A DNA stretch of 64,000 bases from Epinephelus fuscoguttatus (Eukaryota > Chordata > Actinopteri > Perciformes > Serranidae): the NCBI RefSeq assembly GCF_011397635.1, contig NC_064759.1:12544428-12608427 (forward strand), written 5' to 3'. Shown one piece after another: positions 1-12,200 of the stretch. Below the pieces are notes generated by a model. That model was not told the origin of the DNA. It saw nothing but the letters and a program-made list of their open reading frames with translations, and did no database searches. Position 1 is the stretch's first letter. Every line of letters begins with the position of its first letter. The translations under genes and the position numbers were made by a program.

Positions 1-1002
1 CGGGACTCCGAGGGGTTGAGTGACAGCTCAGTTTACCTATGATCTTACGATGCTGAACTGAATCCAACGGTAACACCTTCCCTCCCTGTGTACTGGGGGT
101 ACACACTGTCACATTGTGATGAAACTTGTGATTTACACTGCTGCAAAATATTTAAAAAGTCACTTTCAGGTATATGAGAGTGAGCAGCAGTGAGCGATGG
201 TGTGTCAATGTAATTATCATGTTGCTTTGTTTAAGACTCGTGACACCAAATTGAAATCCAGACCACTCAGCAAAAGGTCCACACTAACATTACAATAGGA
301 CACTGTGTAAAATATTGAAAAATCAGCACTTTGTATTTTCCTAATGCAGAGACAATAAGCTGTAAAAGATATCAAAATTGTGTAACTCTTTGCAAATTGT
401 GTGTAGAAATAAAATGGGTATTGGAGGAAAGACCCTGACTCACAAGGAGTGGGAAAGTCATAACATCAGGAAATTGGGACAAATTGTAAAGCAGGAGAGA
501 ATAATGACACTCAGTGAAATTAAAGCTAATTTTAATCTTAATTAAGAAAGTTGTCACAGTATTTACAATTGAAATCCATATTGCAGAAATTCATCTCAAG
601 GTTCTACACTGGCCTCAGATAAAGATCAATGAAGAGAGATTGTAACAAACAGAGGCACAGTATCCAATCTTTATAGACTTATTTCACTCTGTAGTAATAC
701 AGTACGGATAAACTAAACAACAGTGTGAATGTGATCTGGGTGAACACCTGCCACTTGAACAATGGGACACTGTAATACCACATACAAACTATGACTGTCA
801 AAATATTCAGTCTTTTTGAGTTAGTTATACAGGGGTGATTTACATTATGTATGTTATGGAGGCTACAGGCACATATTGTGTGCCATTCAAATGTTGTCAG
901 TCAAATGAGACATTGACTGATGTTCTAATTAACAGTGACTGTAAAACTGGAATGTCTATGTGTAATTTATTCTGACTTAAGATAAAAAAAAAAGTTACTA
1001 GT
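1..1002. other. AT-rich intergenic DNA, nothing recognised
   Basis: No reading frame with recognisable protein similarity, no exon-like open stretch with splice sites and no repeat structure that I could identify. The sequence is AT-rich non-coding DNA. Confidence 0.5.
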
Positions 1003-1298
1003 ACTCAAAAAAATTAAGGTAACAATTTGCATGGACATTTCTGAGTAGAATGAAAATAAAAAAAATTAAGTTAGAATTACTTAAATGGAGTACTTTTTAC
1101 ACAGTTTAAATTAAGTTAGTTTAACTTAATTAAGCTTGTAGATGACAAAAAAAAATCATGTTGTTTGAACTAAAGTAATTGAGTTTGCCTAATTAGAGAT
1201 GTCTTGTGGCATTTACTGAATAGTGGCTAAGTTGTGATAACTTTTTAATAATAAAAAGATCCATGCAAATTATTACCTCAATTTTTTTAAGTTGAGCC
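1003..1298. mobile_element. AT-rich palindromic MITE-like element
   Basis: The left end (ACTCAAAAAAATTAAGGTAA, continuing to TTTGCATGG near 1033) is repeated inverted at 1259-1298 (CCATGCAAATTATTACCTCA then a T-run and AAGTTGAGC). Long terminal inverted repeats on a roughly 300-bp AT-rich body with no ORF fit a non-autonomous DNA transposon. The family is not identified. Confidence 0.5.
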
Positions 1299-1403
1299 AG
1301 CATATAATTTTTTTAGAGTGTACTTATCAAAATCCATTAGATATAAACTTATGCAGATGAAGATTTTGCACCGCACAAATATAACTCCACATAAGTTGAA
1401 TAA

Positions 1404-1494
1404 AATGGTAAATGGACCTGCATTTGTATAGTGCCTTTCTAGTCATCTGACCACTCAAAGCACTTTTTACGCTACAAGTCACATTCACCCAGAA
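1404..1494 (+). repeat. Dispersed fish repeat fragment (AAATGGTAAATGGACCTGCA type)
   Basis: The block beginning AAATGGTAAATGGACCTGCA and running through GCACTTTTTACGCTACAAGT to CACATTCACCC resembles a dispersed repeat that is very common in ray-finned fish genomes. The match is from memory; family assignment would need a repeat library. Confidence 0.5.
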
Positions 1495-1500
1495 ATAAGA

Positions 1501-1785
1501 AAATTGTGGGAAGGAGTCCAGAATATGTTACGTTCAGTGCTAAATGTGGCTGTACCACCATGCCCAGAAGTGCGTTTGTTTGGGATTAAAGTGGATGGTG
1601 TAAAATCTGGAGTAATACAAAGTCTGTTAACACTGGCATTCCTTTCTGTAAAAAGGATCATTTTGATGAACTGGAAACTAAATTGTTTTTGTTTAAATAA
1701 CTGGCTGAAGGATTTCCTAAATTTTATAATAATGGAGTGTGCAGCCTCAGCCCTACAGAGGCTTTATAGAGACCACTGACATTCA
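1501..1785 (+). pseudogene. LINE reverse-transcriptase C-terminal remnant
   Basis: A plus-strand frame of about 91 codons encodes a protein with the layout typical of the C-terminal tail of fish L1/Tx1-type LINE ORF2: a Trp near the start, a CPE-type segment, a hydrophobic stretch ending in SVKRIILMNWK, and a closing YRDH. The LLAxRLILxxWK-like block is the recognisable part. There is no upstream RT domain in frame, so this is a truncated dead copy. Recognition rests on residue pattern only. Confidence 0.4.
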
Positions 1786-2994
1786 TCAAAGAATATATAA
1801 ACAAGAGGCACATAATTTTGTTTAAGAACTGTTATAAATGCTAAAGATAAGCAGGCAGAAACCCTGAAGATGGAGTGGTGATAAAATGATCTCCAAATCA
1901 AATATATTCTTTTTAATTGATGAATTTTAGTCTGTAATCTCTGGCGAACTGTCTTTGTGTTGTGTTTTTGTACAGTATTGTGTTGTGTTGTGTGGTGCCT
2001 GTGTTAAATCTTCATAGTGTCATTAAAATACTAAAAAAAAAGGTCCACAATGTGTGTGTTTCTCCATAGCCTGTATTTAAAGCAACATAAGATAAATCAG
2101 GACATACAGTAGTTTCAGCAAACAACAGGCATTTTAACATTTTAAAGGACATTAAGACAGTTGAAAAAACAGAGGGCGACTGGATGAAAGATTAGACTTG
2201 TACATTTTTCTACAGGTCACAAGCTGAAAACACTCAAAGCACTTCGCAAATTAAAAAAATTTAAATAGGTCATTCAGTTCAAGTCAGACAAGCTGTTAAC
2301 CTCATTATGGGAAACTGCATCATGGTGCAATAACATTGCAGCCACTATAAATAATTCAAGCTGAGTGACACAGTTTTTCTGTAAAAGACAAATCACATTT
2401 TTTGATCAATTTTACACTTTTCACTCACCTCTGAATTTCAGCATTGGCAGGTAATATGCTCACTTCAGTTAGTCTTTGCCCTTATTATTACCTGGCTAAC
2501 ACAGAAGGTGGGCTTATATACAAATGTACTGTAAGATATTCCTGTCATTTTTTTACATCCATCTATATCAGTTGCACATTCAGTTGGTGTTAAGACAAAA
2601 AGGCGCAAACATTTTATGTTCATTAACACATTAAAACTAAAAATTTCAACACAGTATAATTTGTCAGCACAATCACCAGGAAACAATGCTGATGTACTTT
2701 TTTGTAAACCACAAAAACATTACATTTGCATGTTTCATATATATCATATGTTTTTAAAGTGATGTATTATGAGCTGACTGGAGGGAAGGTGGATGGCGTG
2801 TCACCTTAGTGCAACATCTGCCAAGCTGCAGACCACTGTTCAAGACCAACAGACGACAAAACCTGTTTATTGAGACATTGCTGTTCTCACCAGCTTTTAA
2901 GTCATCAGATGTTTTGTCGCTGTTTTCTCAGTGGCTCTCGAGACACGAGACAACACTGGTTTTTCTGTCGCGATAGTGCCCCCCAAACCAGGTA
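1786..2994. other. Intergenic DNA, nothing recognised
   Basis: AT-rich DNA with short homopolymers. No coding exon, RNA gene or clear repeat boundary was found. Confidence 0.4.
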
Positions 2995-3002
2995 GTTAAA
3001 GC

Positions 3003-3305
3003 CAGTGGTTCCCAACTGGTCCAGCCACAGGGTCCACATTTCTCCTTAGTCATTAGTTCAAAGTCTACACAGTTAAATACATTTAGTGTTATACTTGTGT
3101 TTGGCCATGTCGTAGAGCTAGTTTGCTGTCTCTGTCAAGTAGCTGTCTGTTAGTTTCTTACTCTGCAGCAGGACATGGCACTTCTAAATAAAAGTTCTGT
3201 GCCAGAGATTCCCTGTACTTGACACATTTGCGTGTCACTTGTGATCCATTCAGAATGGACCAATGACCCACTTTTGGACCGTGACCCATCAGTTGTGAAC
3301 CACTG
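3003..3305 (+). mobile_element. hAT-type MITE, copy 1 of 3, with 8-bp target duplication
   Basis: Terminal inverted repeats read CAGTGGTTCCCAACTGG on the left and TTGTGAACCACTG on the right. The flanks are 8-bp near-direct repeats, GTTAAAGC (2995-3002) and GTTTAAGC (3306-3313). An 8-bp duplication and CAGTGGTTCCC-type ends are hallmarks of non-autonomous hAT elements. Related copies lie at 32541-32868 (same strand) and 56280-56584 (opposite strand). There is no ORF. Confidence 0.8.
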
Positions 3306-3794
3306 GTTTAAGCCAGAACATAACTGTTTTTTAACCATAACCTTGTGGTTTTTGTGCCTAAACCTAGCCACATGTTAACACAACACATTCTCACTCTGAT
3401 CTGTCATGGACCCTCCACGTCCAGATATGATGTGCAAGATACCCTGGGTGTGTTGATTCTTGATATTCTGGGACACCATGTCAAGTTCTGCCCGATACAT
3501 GCATTGTCTTCTTTCAAAATACACTTCTGTTTTCACAGGAAATTTAACGTGTAGGCCTACATACAGTCTCTTTCAAAAATAAATGCACTACGTCAGTACA
3601 ACACCGCAAACTGACATTTTTTTCCTCCAAAAACTAAAGCAGGTGGTTAGGTTTAAGCAACAGAAGCACGTGGTCAGGTTTCGAAAGAAAGAACAGGGTT
3701 TGTCCATTCACCCTACTCAGACTTTTGCCACCTTTATTTTCGTTCTTTCCCTGCTGCATTTCCCCCTGATGCTGCCACACGCCATTAAATGGTT

Positions 3795-4090
3795 GACAGT
3801 AGCTCAGTCCATAGGAACTTGGCTTGGGAACGGGAGAGTCGTCTGTTCAAGTCCCCATCAGGACCAAATATGGAGCGTGGACTGGTGGCTGGAGAGGTGC
3901 CACTTCAACTCCTGGGCACTGCTGAGGTGACCTTGAGCAAGGCACCCAACCGCTCGGGGCGCCTGTCCATGGCAGCCCCCTCACTCTGACATCTCTCCAC
4001 TTTTTGCATGTATAGGTCCTGTTTGTGGATGCATGTGTATTTCGGACCTGTGTGTTTATGACAACGGAGTGAAAAAATTGAATTTCCCCC
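3795..4090 (+). mobile_element. tRNA-derived SINE
   Basis: The head looks like a tRNA gene: a TAGCTCAGTCC A-box-like block near 3800 and a GTTCAAGTCCCC B-box-like block near 3846 form an internal Pol III promoter. A conserved body follows (TGACCTTGAGCAAGGCACCC, then CTCGGGGCGCC) and ends in AAAAAATTGAATTTCCCC. The layout fits a fish SINE. It sits inside the foldback element. Confidence 0.75.
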
Positions 4091-4219
4091 AAATTGAATT
4101 GCCACCTATCATGTCGACGTTAAAGGATGGCTTTTTTTTGTTGGTTCCTGATGCCGCGAGTCACTGCCCAAGCACCAAATTTCGATGATTTCAAGGTGAG
4201 ACTGGGTTGGCTTTAACAA

Positions 4220-4300
4220 TTCTGCTAAATCCGTAATACTTAACTTGTGACCCATGGGCCACATCTGGCCCACGACAGGATGCCATGTGGCCCTGACCTT
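4220..4300. repeat. Dispersed repeat fragment (GTGACCCATGGGCCACA type)
   Basis: The segment TTGTGACCCATGGGCCACAT then CTGGCCCACGACAGG resembles blocks at 41420-41475 and 60040-60115. It is probably the end of one hAT-like family whose ends read TTTGACACCCCTGC elsewhere. Confidence 0.35.
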
Positions 4301-4387
4301 TTTATTATATTTAATGAAAAAAAAAAAAAACAGATTCACAATGGAATTTTTTATTGTACTTAAAATGTAAATAAGGTGCCAGAGTGC

Positions 4388-4438
<51 letters not shown>
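4388..4438 (+). repeat. (GATA)n microsatellite
   Basis: Uninterrupted GATA units, about 12 copies. Confidence 0.97.
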
Positions 4439-5379
4439 TGTTTGTTTATGAATTGCCCCTCTGGCCTCCTATAATTTTGCAGAAGTGCCCCCTGAACAAA
4501 GCATGTTGAAAAGGTGTCCTTTAACATCAGCATGATACGCTGCCAGTTGCGGTTATGGTTTAATGGCCCCCGTAGGCATCAGGGGTAAACAAGCCGGGAC
4601 AAGGACGAAAGTTAAGGCGGCGAAACTCCGACCTTCACCCAAGAGAGCGGTATTCGCATCCCATAAGATTCTAAAGCCAAACCCTGTTCCTCTTTCCTAA
4701 ACCTAACCATGTGCTTCTGTTGCCAAAACCCAACCACATGTGTTTGTTGTTCAAGGAAAATAAAGGTCAATTTGCGGTGTTGTACCAACGTTTATTTTGA
4801 AAGCGACTGTATGTAACTGTTAAATGTCCTGTTAAAATGAAAGTGTATCTTGAAAGAAGATAATGCATGAAGGAGGCAGAACTTGACATGGTGTCCCAGA
4901 ACATCAACAACCAACACACCCAGAGTACCTTGCATGTTGTATGTGGAAGAAGAAAGTCCATGACCAAATGTTGATATGTAACGAGGTCGGATTGAGAATG
5001 TGTTGCAAAAGAATGGTAGGTTTTCATTGTCCTAAAAGATAGCTCTAAATCATTCTGGTGATCTATGAACAAAAAAGTCTACATGAAAAGGCAGCGCCAC
5101 CATCAGGCTGAATCTTCCACATTCATGTACTCCAGAGGATGAACCTTTTCCAGTTTGGTCAGCCATTTCTGCAGCGCCACCTCTAGGACCTTTTTAAGCT
5201 TTATCCTCACTACCAGAGGCTTCTGAGAACAGCCACATCACTAACATGCTGTTAATTCAGTCCAACACTTTAATATTGAGGGATGTGGAATGTATCACAG
5301 CGTGCATGGGCTCATAGCAAGGCTGTAATGGGCAGAAACACTGTCCTGAGCATTAGCTGTTAAGATTTTGGCTCAAAAA

Positions 5380-5680
5380 TAAAACTCTCCTCTTAGAGCC
5401 CACTCAGTGAGCAGCAGAGTGTCGGCGGTGCTGTGAGGATGCTGAGCTCAGAGATGCTCTGATCTTCCGGCTCTCTTCTTTCTCCGTGAGCGCGCGCACG
5501 CGTGCCGGTGCAGAGATGCGCATGTGACGACAAAAGCAAACGCAGGACACCGGGTTCTCTCTCACACACACATACACAGTCTGTACCATCAAGACACAGA
5601 CAAGATCTATCTCTTAAGCGACATTTACAGGCTGGTCAGACCTGAATAAACCAGGTCTGCTCGGATTTAACAGCACGGAG
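5380..5680 (+). promoter_or_regulatory. osgin2: Probable osgin2 promoter and noncoding first exon
   Basis: This stretch is unusually CpG-rich for the window (GAGCGCGCGCACGCGTGCC near 5488) and ends in a strong donor, CAGCACGGAG followed by GTAAGTG at 5681. The first coding exon of osgin2 begins after an acceptor at 9194, so a 5' untranslated exon upstream is needed, and this is the best candidate within 4 kb. The transcription start is not resolved. The assignment is inference from CpG content, donor and position. Confidence 0.45.
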
Positions 5681-6779
5681 GTAAGTGTGTGTGTGCGCGT
5701 CTATGTGTGTGTCTGTGTGTGTGCGTGAGATGACGAGAGAGAGGTTGGCTTATTATCTCATGCAAGAGCCCGGACAGTCGGATAGGTCCTCCCACCGGTG
5801 TCTGCCTATTTATACGGTTAGAAACGCAGCCAGGGGTCGTGATAACAGGACGCGACTGGGACATAAAGACATTCATCACAGCGCGGTAAGAGATCCTGTT
5901 CTTGGCCGAGTGTTGCGGATGCCCGTGAGTGTGTGTTTGACCTAAATTATGCAATGATGGTGACATAGCCGCTTGTCGCATGTGCTCCTTGTGCCTTATT
6001 GGATGCAAGCTGCAAGGACCGCTGCTCGGAGTCAGCAGGAGTGTATGGTGGGAGGTTTGAGCCCATGAGGATGATGTGTGTGATGGTGTAACAGACTGCA
6101 TCATCCAGTAGCGTGTGCTGCAGCAAAATCCACACACACACAAGCACACATATATATCTATAGACAGTGCTGGTTCCAAGTTAACCTAATTTTGTAACTG
6201 ACCTGCAGGCTCCGTGCAAATTAGCACAAGTTGCAGAGATGCAGGCCTGTGGAAAAACGCACCTTTCAAACAGAGCCTGTACTAAGAATAAAAAAGAGCA
6301 GTCCTGATTGAGACGCATTATTTTCAAGCATGGTGCTCAAATTCACCACAAAAAGGCTTTTGTTATTCTGCTGACCACACTGGAGATTCGAAGTGTAACA
6401 TTAAGTGTCATTTGTTTCCCATGTGTAGCCCCTAATACACAGTACACTATGTTCTGGAAAAGTATGGTTCGTCCTGTCCACGCATGCTGCACAACGTGCA
6501 CATATAGGCGCATAAAAGGGCAGGAGGCCAGTACAACAAACCAAAAACTAGCAACGATAATGAAGTCTAATATCACTTGTTAGCTGTGGCTATAGGTAAA
6601 GCAGTTTGGATGATCTGCACTGTAACCGTATTTTTATTATTATTTTAAAGTGTATTTGTATTTGTTTCCATAATCTCAAAAATAAAATATAAAACTGTAT
6701 TGTGAAACAGCATGATGCAACAGCAGCACAGCACTGTCAGGTAATATTTACATCTTTCAATGGCACTTAATACAACATC

Positions 6780-7440
6780 AGTAACTACACTATGACAGCA
6801 CATACTATAACATTTTTTTAATTTTTCAAACATACTATGACTAATAAAAAGTTAGACATACTATCATATGACTTTTCTTTTTACTTTTTAAATACATGAT
6901 TTTTAAACTTTTTTAAGACACAATATTGTTTTCAATTTTTGAAGATTTACAATAATATGATTATTTTATGACTTTTTAAATAATGTTTAAATGTTTTACT
7001 ATGATATGACTAATTCTTTTTTGTTTTTAAGACTTATATAATATGTTTTTAAAACTTTTTTAAAGACAATAATATGACTTAAAAAAAGACATACTATAAT
7101 GACTTTTTTAAAACTTTTTTAAGACATTAAATAATGTGACTTTTTTTTTTTAAAAAAAAAAAATGAAGACATCCTATGATTTTTTAAAAACTTTAAGACA
7201 TACGACAATGTGACTTTGAAAAACTTTTTAAAGACATTAAATAATATGACTTTAAAAAAACCTTATTTAAAGAGATACTTTGAATGTATTTATTACATTT
7301 TCAAGACATACTATAAAATGACTTTTTAGTATGACCTTTTTTGAAAAATTTTTTAAAGACATACTTTGAAAAAAAACTTTTGACTTCTTTAAGACACATT
7401 ATACAGACATTTTTATATACTTAAAACTATAAACGTATTT
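6780..7440. repeat. Degenerate AT-rich minisatellite
   Basis: Loose tandem repetition of a 40-60 bp unit with the core TTTTTAAGACATACTATAATG followed by ACTTTTTAAA. Blocks such as GACATTAAATAATRTGACTT recur many times with variable poly-A/T spacers. It lies in the presumed first intron of osgin2. Confidence 0.7.
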
Positions 7441-8425
7441 ATTTTTTTTTACTTTGGGGTTTAAATAAATAGAAAAAATACAGTAAATGAAGCACATACA
7501 AATATACTCATTATTCACTCTTGCATATATCATCTTAAAAAAATATAAAATTGTGTTGTGAATCATGATGTAATAGCATTACAGCGTTGTTGTTGCATCA
7601 TGCAATATTTACATCTGTCAAAAGCACTTGATGCAACAACAGTTAATGATGCACACAATAATAATCCTACTCAGGCTGATAGAGATGAGATGCAGGCTCA
7701 GGGGACTAAATAACAGCCCAAACAGACATTGAATGACATACTGCTGTGTGAATAAATATTCTTGCTCCATTTGCTGATTAGGACAGATGTGGTTCAAAGC
7801 TCCCCCTCAACAAAAGTAATAAGAACTTTAAGTGTGGATCGATTTGTCTTACATACTGTTCTCATACTGTTCATTGGTGTAAAATGACATATAATCTTAA
7901 ATAAGAATAGATTTTTGCAGATTAGATCGGATCCCCTGAAATGTACTCACATCAAAGGGCTCATTCTAGTATGCACTGATTTAAAAGGTCTGGAAAGTGA
8001 AAGTTTAAGAAAAAAAAACCCTGTTACGTAAAGACTGTTTAAACACTGTGGGGGTTGTCAAATTGCCCAGTGACATGGAAATACCAGTATCAGCTTGCCA
8101 ACTGGGGGCACGACGTTCTCCAAACAGGGCAGGCAATGTGTGGAATCCCAGTGCTTTCAGTGAAAAGAGTAAACAAGCCAATGACCAAAGACAACCGGTT
8201 ACAGACACAGGTCAGACAGGGGGAGACGGGGTGGGGGGTGAAATGAGGTGGACCGTATTGGCAGCAGGGAGACATGGGAGTTTTAAGGGAAGTGAGCCAG
8301 AGTTTTGGGATGTAAGACAAAGGCGGTGTGGACAGTGTTTGGGTTTTTATGAAACTGGGGCAAGTGGGCACTGTTGGCTGTAGCTGGTGGGTGATGTTTT
8401 GGCGGGAGTGGCTGTGAATGTGTGA

Positions 8426-8461
<36 letters not shown>

Positions 8462-9193
8462 TGGGTGGCTGTGAGAGGAGGAGCTCTGTCAGCATGCCAG
8501 GTCCACATTCTCACCCTGCTGCTGTTGAAAGGGGCGGTAAAGACATAAACAGGCCCAGTGGGATTAGGGCCCACTCGGAGAAGTGATCAGGGGGGATTTG
8601 CTGCCCGGCGGGCACACAATGGCACTGTCCCGTAACACACAAACACACACTACACATGCTCAACGGCAACGTTTCACAACAGACCCAAGCCTACACAAAT
8701 CTGATTAGAACTCCCTTTTGTTTGGGAAGCGGCACCGGGGTTAACAGAGGCTAGCCTCGCCGCGGGCCATGTTTGATAGGACAGGGGGTCTGTGGACGTT
8801 GGCGGGACGGCATAGAGAAAAGCTGGGGGCTCGTTGTGTTGTGGCGGGGTGTTTCCACGTGTGTGAAGCCCCAGACAGACAGGGAGGGTTGTGGCTGTGT
8901 GTGTGGAAGCACAATAACAGGATGAATAATGTTTTTTTCCCCCGTTCAGTGTGTGTGTGTCAGCTGATGATGGAGGATAGAGACAGGATCTAAGCAAACA
9001 TGAGAGAACAACAACATTGGCAGACACAAAGACAGCAAGCCGGTTTGAACCTGTTCAAATAATCTGACCCAGAAACATGGAAGCAGTGAGGGGGGAGACA
9101 AAGCACAAACGGGCCTCTGCTTTTAGTTGAACATCGAATGGACGGCTGCAGAAATGTCTGGAACTTTCTTCACATTTCTGTCGTTCCTCCTCA
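7441..9193 (+). other. osgin2 first intron, distal part
   Basis: No coding exon was recognised. It holds a (GT)n run and GC-richer DNA at 8050-9050. It ends in the pyrimidine-rich acceptor TTTCTGTCGTTCCTCCTCAG at 9194. Confidence 0.4.
8429..8461 (+). repeat. (GT)n microsatellite
   Basis: About 16 uninterrupted GT units. Confidence 0.95.
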
Positions 9194-9220
9194 GTGCCGG
9201 CTCTGGCCCAGGCTCCAGCC

Positions 9221-12200
9221 ATGCCTCTTCTGGAAGAGACCACTCTGCGACAAGAGCACCCACCCACTGTCCCCGTGGTCATCATTGGTAAACACTTTGC
9301 TCTTAACCTCCTGACCTTTAATGATTTTATATTGGCCCTAATCCTACATTTTAACAGAGGTGTGGATTCGACTCACATGACTTGGACTCAAGTCACAAAT
9401 TCGATGACTTTAGACTCAACTTGGCAAAATAAACAAAGACTTGTAACTGAACTTGAACTTTAACACCAATGGTTCATGACTTTATTTGAACTGAGACTTT
9501 TGACCTCAAAAAAACAACTCGATACCTCCCCCAAAGCCCAAAGATTAAAAAGTATACAGGAAGTTCAAGGAGAGAACCATAAAGAACCATGAAAAAATTA
9601 TACCAATTTCGTTTGTGTACAAAAACTACACTTTGATAAATAAGAAACAAATTATAATATGCAAAACTAACAAAACAAACTTATTTCCAAACTGTAAAAA
9701 GCATTCACGATTTTGTAACTTTAATGTTATTAATCCGATGTCAAAATGCCATTACAGTTGGTGAAGAGTGCATTATGACTTGTTAAGGACTCGAAACTCA
9801 AAGTCTAAACGCGAAACCAACATCAAAGAACTTGTGAAGACGAAGGGCGACTCTTGCGTCACCTGTGTCTCAGCCAAAAAGTTGCACCTGAACACACCGC
9901 GGTGAACAATAACACAAACAATTATCAACCCATTTTGCAAAAGAGCTCAATGGCTAGTAAAACAGTCTGACCTCATCTGTTTGTCCTGATCTCATGCTCT
10001 CTTTACTTTAGCTGTCTATTTGTTTTCCTAGCGGGCCTATTGAATGTGCAGAGTCAGCCAGAAAAGGATACAAGGGCCAACTGGTGCCGGTGGTGCAGGA
10101 AACACAGCAAAATCTAAGGAAACAGCTCACCGACAGCCTGACACTGACTGACATCTGATCATTGACTTGGTGTGTCAGGGCCCTAAGACTTGGAACTTGA
10201 GCACCAGAACTGAACTTACTCATGACTCACAAAACAATGACTTGGTCCAACCTCTGCATTTTTATCTTTAAAGCAACATGTAATGCTGTGTGCTCCTTTG
10301 TGATGCTGAGCCAACTGTTTCCCAAACCTGGGTCTGTTTTTAGGCAATGGCCCATCAGGTATCTGTCTGTCCTACCTGCTGAGTGGATACAAGCCCTACC
10401 TTGATACAACAACTGTCCACCCAAACCCCATACTGTACAGGAAACTGCAGGAGACCAAGCACCTATCCATCACTGAACAGGTAGGTACACATATGAATTC
10501 CTTGCACATGTAGACACGATCACAGCTGCACATCTGTGTCATGACATGGACTGTTTTGCAGGATCTGGAATATCTGAGTGAAGGTCTCGAGGGGAGATCG
10601 AGGAACCCTGTGGCTGTGCTTTTTGACACACTTCTACACCCCAATGCTGACTTTGGCTACGAGTTCCCTCCTGTCCTTCAGTGGAGGAGGGACAAGCAGC
10701 AGCACATCCCACATCTGGTGCTCGGGAGGGCAACACCTGGAGGTGCTTGGCATGTAAGATACAAGGTTTAGTCTTCCATGTGTTTGTAATGATCCATATA
10801 TTCGCGTCAGATACCATGCAGCATGAAACGCACTGGGCAAGAGCATATTTTGACGCTCTGAGCAAGTACTGTAGTAAAAAAACCGAGAGAGTCCACACAG
10901 GGTGGGTTGGAGGATGGGTCAAACAAACTCAAGCTTTTCACCTGAGAGACCACTGTTTTTGTCCTATGTGAAACCAAAAGTCAATCCAGTCCTTTTAAAA
11001 ACAACTTAATGCACTCCTCAGTTGCTCTTTCTGAGGTTTCTCAAATTTTCTTTCCGATTAAAGGGTTTTTATTCTTTATCCACTGTGAGGGTACAAGTAC
11101 GGAGAGTATCGTATCTTGTAAAGCCCTCTGAGGCAAATTGGGATTTGTGAGGCTGGGCTATACAAATAAAACTTAACTGAATTTAAGTGCTGGTATGTAC
11201 AGAAAACTACTCCAGCTGTGCTGCATGACATTACATCACAAAACATTCTCACTCCGACCTCGTCACATACTGATGTTTGGTCATGGACTTTCCACGTCCA
11301 CATTCAACGTGCAAGGTACCCTGGGTGCATTGGTTATTGATGTTCTGGGACACCGTGTCAAGTTCTGCCTGTTACATGCATTGTCTTCTTTCAAGATACA
11401 CTTCGTTTTCACAGGAAATTTAACATGCAGTCTGACTTTTCTGTGAAAATGTAAGTTTATTTTGAAAAGACAAAATGCATTTAATGAACATACATTGATA
11501 CTCTGTCCCTGAACGTCCAAAACTGATGCTTGAGGGGTATCTAAAGAGTCATAGTTTGGCATGCAGGACCACTGATGAAGCATTGGTATTTGACAAGTTG
11601 GGATCGAGGATGTGTTGTATTGTCAGTCGTTTTGTTTTAACCGTCTCAGACGTTGCTTTTTCCTCTACGCTTCTTCTCTCCTCAGGCAATGGAAGGCTCC
11701 ATGCTGACTATTAGTCTTGGTATCTGGATGGAGCTTCCCGGTGTTAACTATAGAGACTTGACAAACGGGAAACGCAGGTACTGAGAGAGGACAACGTAAA
11801 CATCAAAGACATGGCTCAAGCCTCAGTTTAATTCTGTGCTACCTCTTTTCTCATTGTCTCTTCTCTCTCTAGGGATGTAACCAGTGACAGAGCCACCCCA
11901 GAGGAGATATCATCCTATTATCGTAACTATGTGAAGCTAAAGGGCCTCCAAAAGAATTTTGTTGACAACACCTACGTGACCTCTGTCCAGAAACTCAGCC
12001 GGGGGCACGAGGGGGAAGGTCTGGAGAATGGGCACACTGATCAAGGAGATGGAGGGGTGGTAGATGGTGGGAATGAAGGCTTTGAGGTAAATGGAGTTGA
12101 GTGTCTCAACAAGGGAGGAGGGGGGGCTCTCTGGGAGGTAAGGGGATACCAGCAGGTGCAGAACGACACTCATGTTCCCTTCTCTCTGTTTGCTGAGAAT

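Larger units (their letters stand above)
3378..5006. mobile_element. Long foldback transposon (inverted arms), invaded by a SINE
   Basis: The left arm (about 3378-3720) begins CAACACATTCTCACTCTGAT. Much of its sequence recurs inverted in the right arm (about 4680-5006), which ends GAGAATGTGTTGC. Shared inner blocks include TGGGACACCATGTCAAGTTC and its complement, and the CCTAACCATGTGCTTCTGTT block. A shorter relative occupies 11236-11622 inside osgin2. The interior carries a tRNA-derived SINE and a GATA microsatellite. No transposase is present. Confidence 0.7.

Noticed and set aside
3800-3870. Possible functional tRNA gene from the A- and B-box-like blocks
   Set aside because: No cloverleaf or acceptor stem could be made, and a SINE body follows directly.
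3583-4105. Frames of 66-115 codons over the SINE
   Set aside because: They read through foldback-arm and SINE sequence, which is non-coding.
5667-6179. 170-codon minus-strand open frame opposite the osgin2 5' region
   Set aside because: Composition follows CpG and CA-rich DNA; there is no recognisable domain, and several overlapping frames of similar length exist on both strands.
8048-9027. Overlapping plus and minus frames of 60-117 codons
   Set aside because: The region is GC-richer, so stops are rarer; the translations are His/Thr runs from the (GT)n repeat or anonymous.
9194-9463. Alternative GTG start for osgin2 and read-through of the first donor
   Set aside because: GTG is the first base triplet at the acceptor itself; the ATG at 9221 gives the family's N-terminus, and the frame past 9287 is intron.
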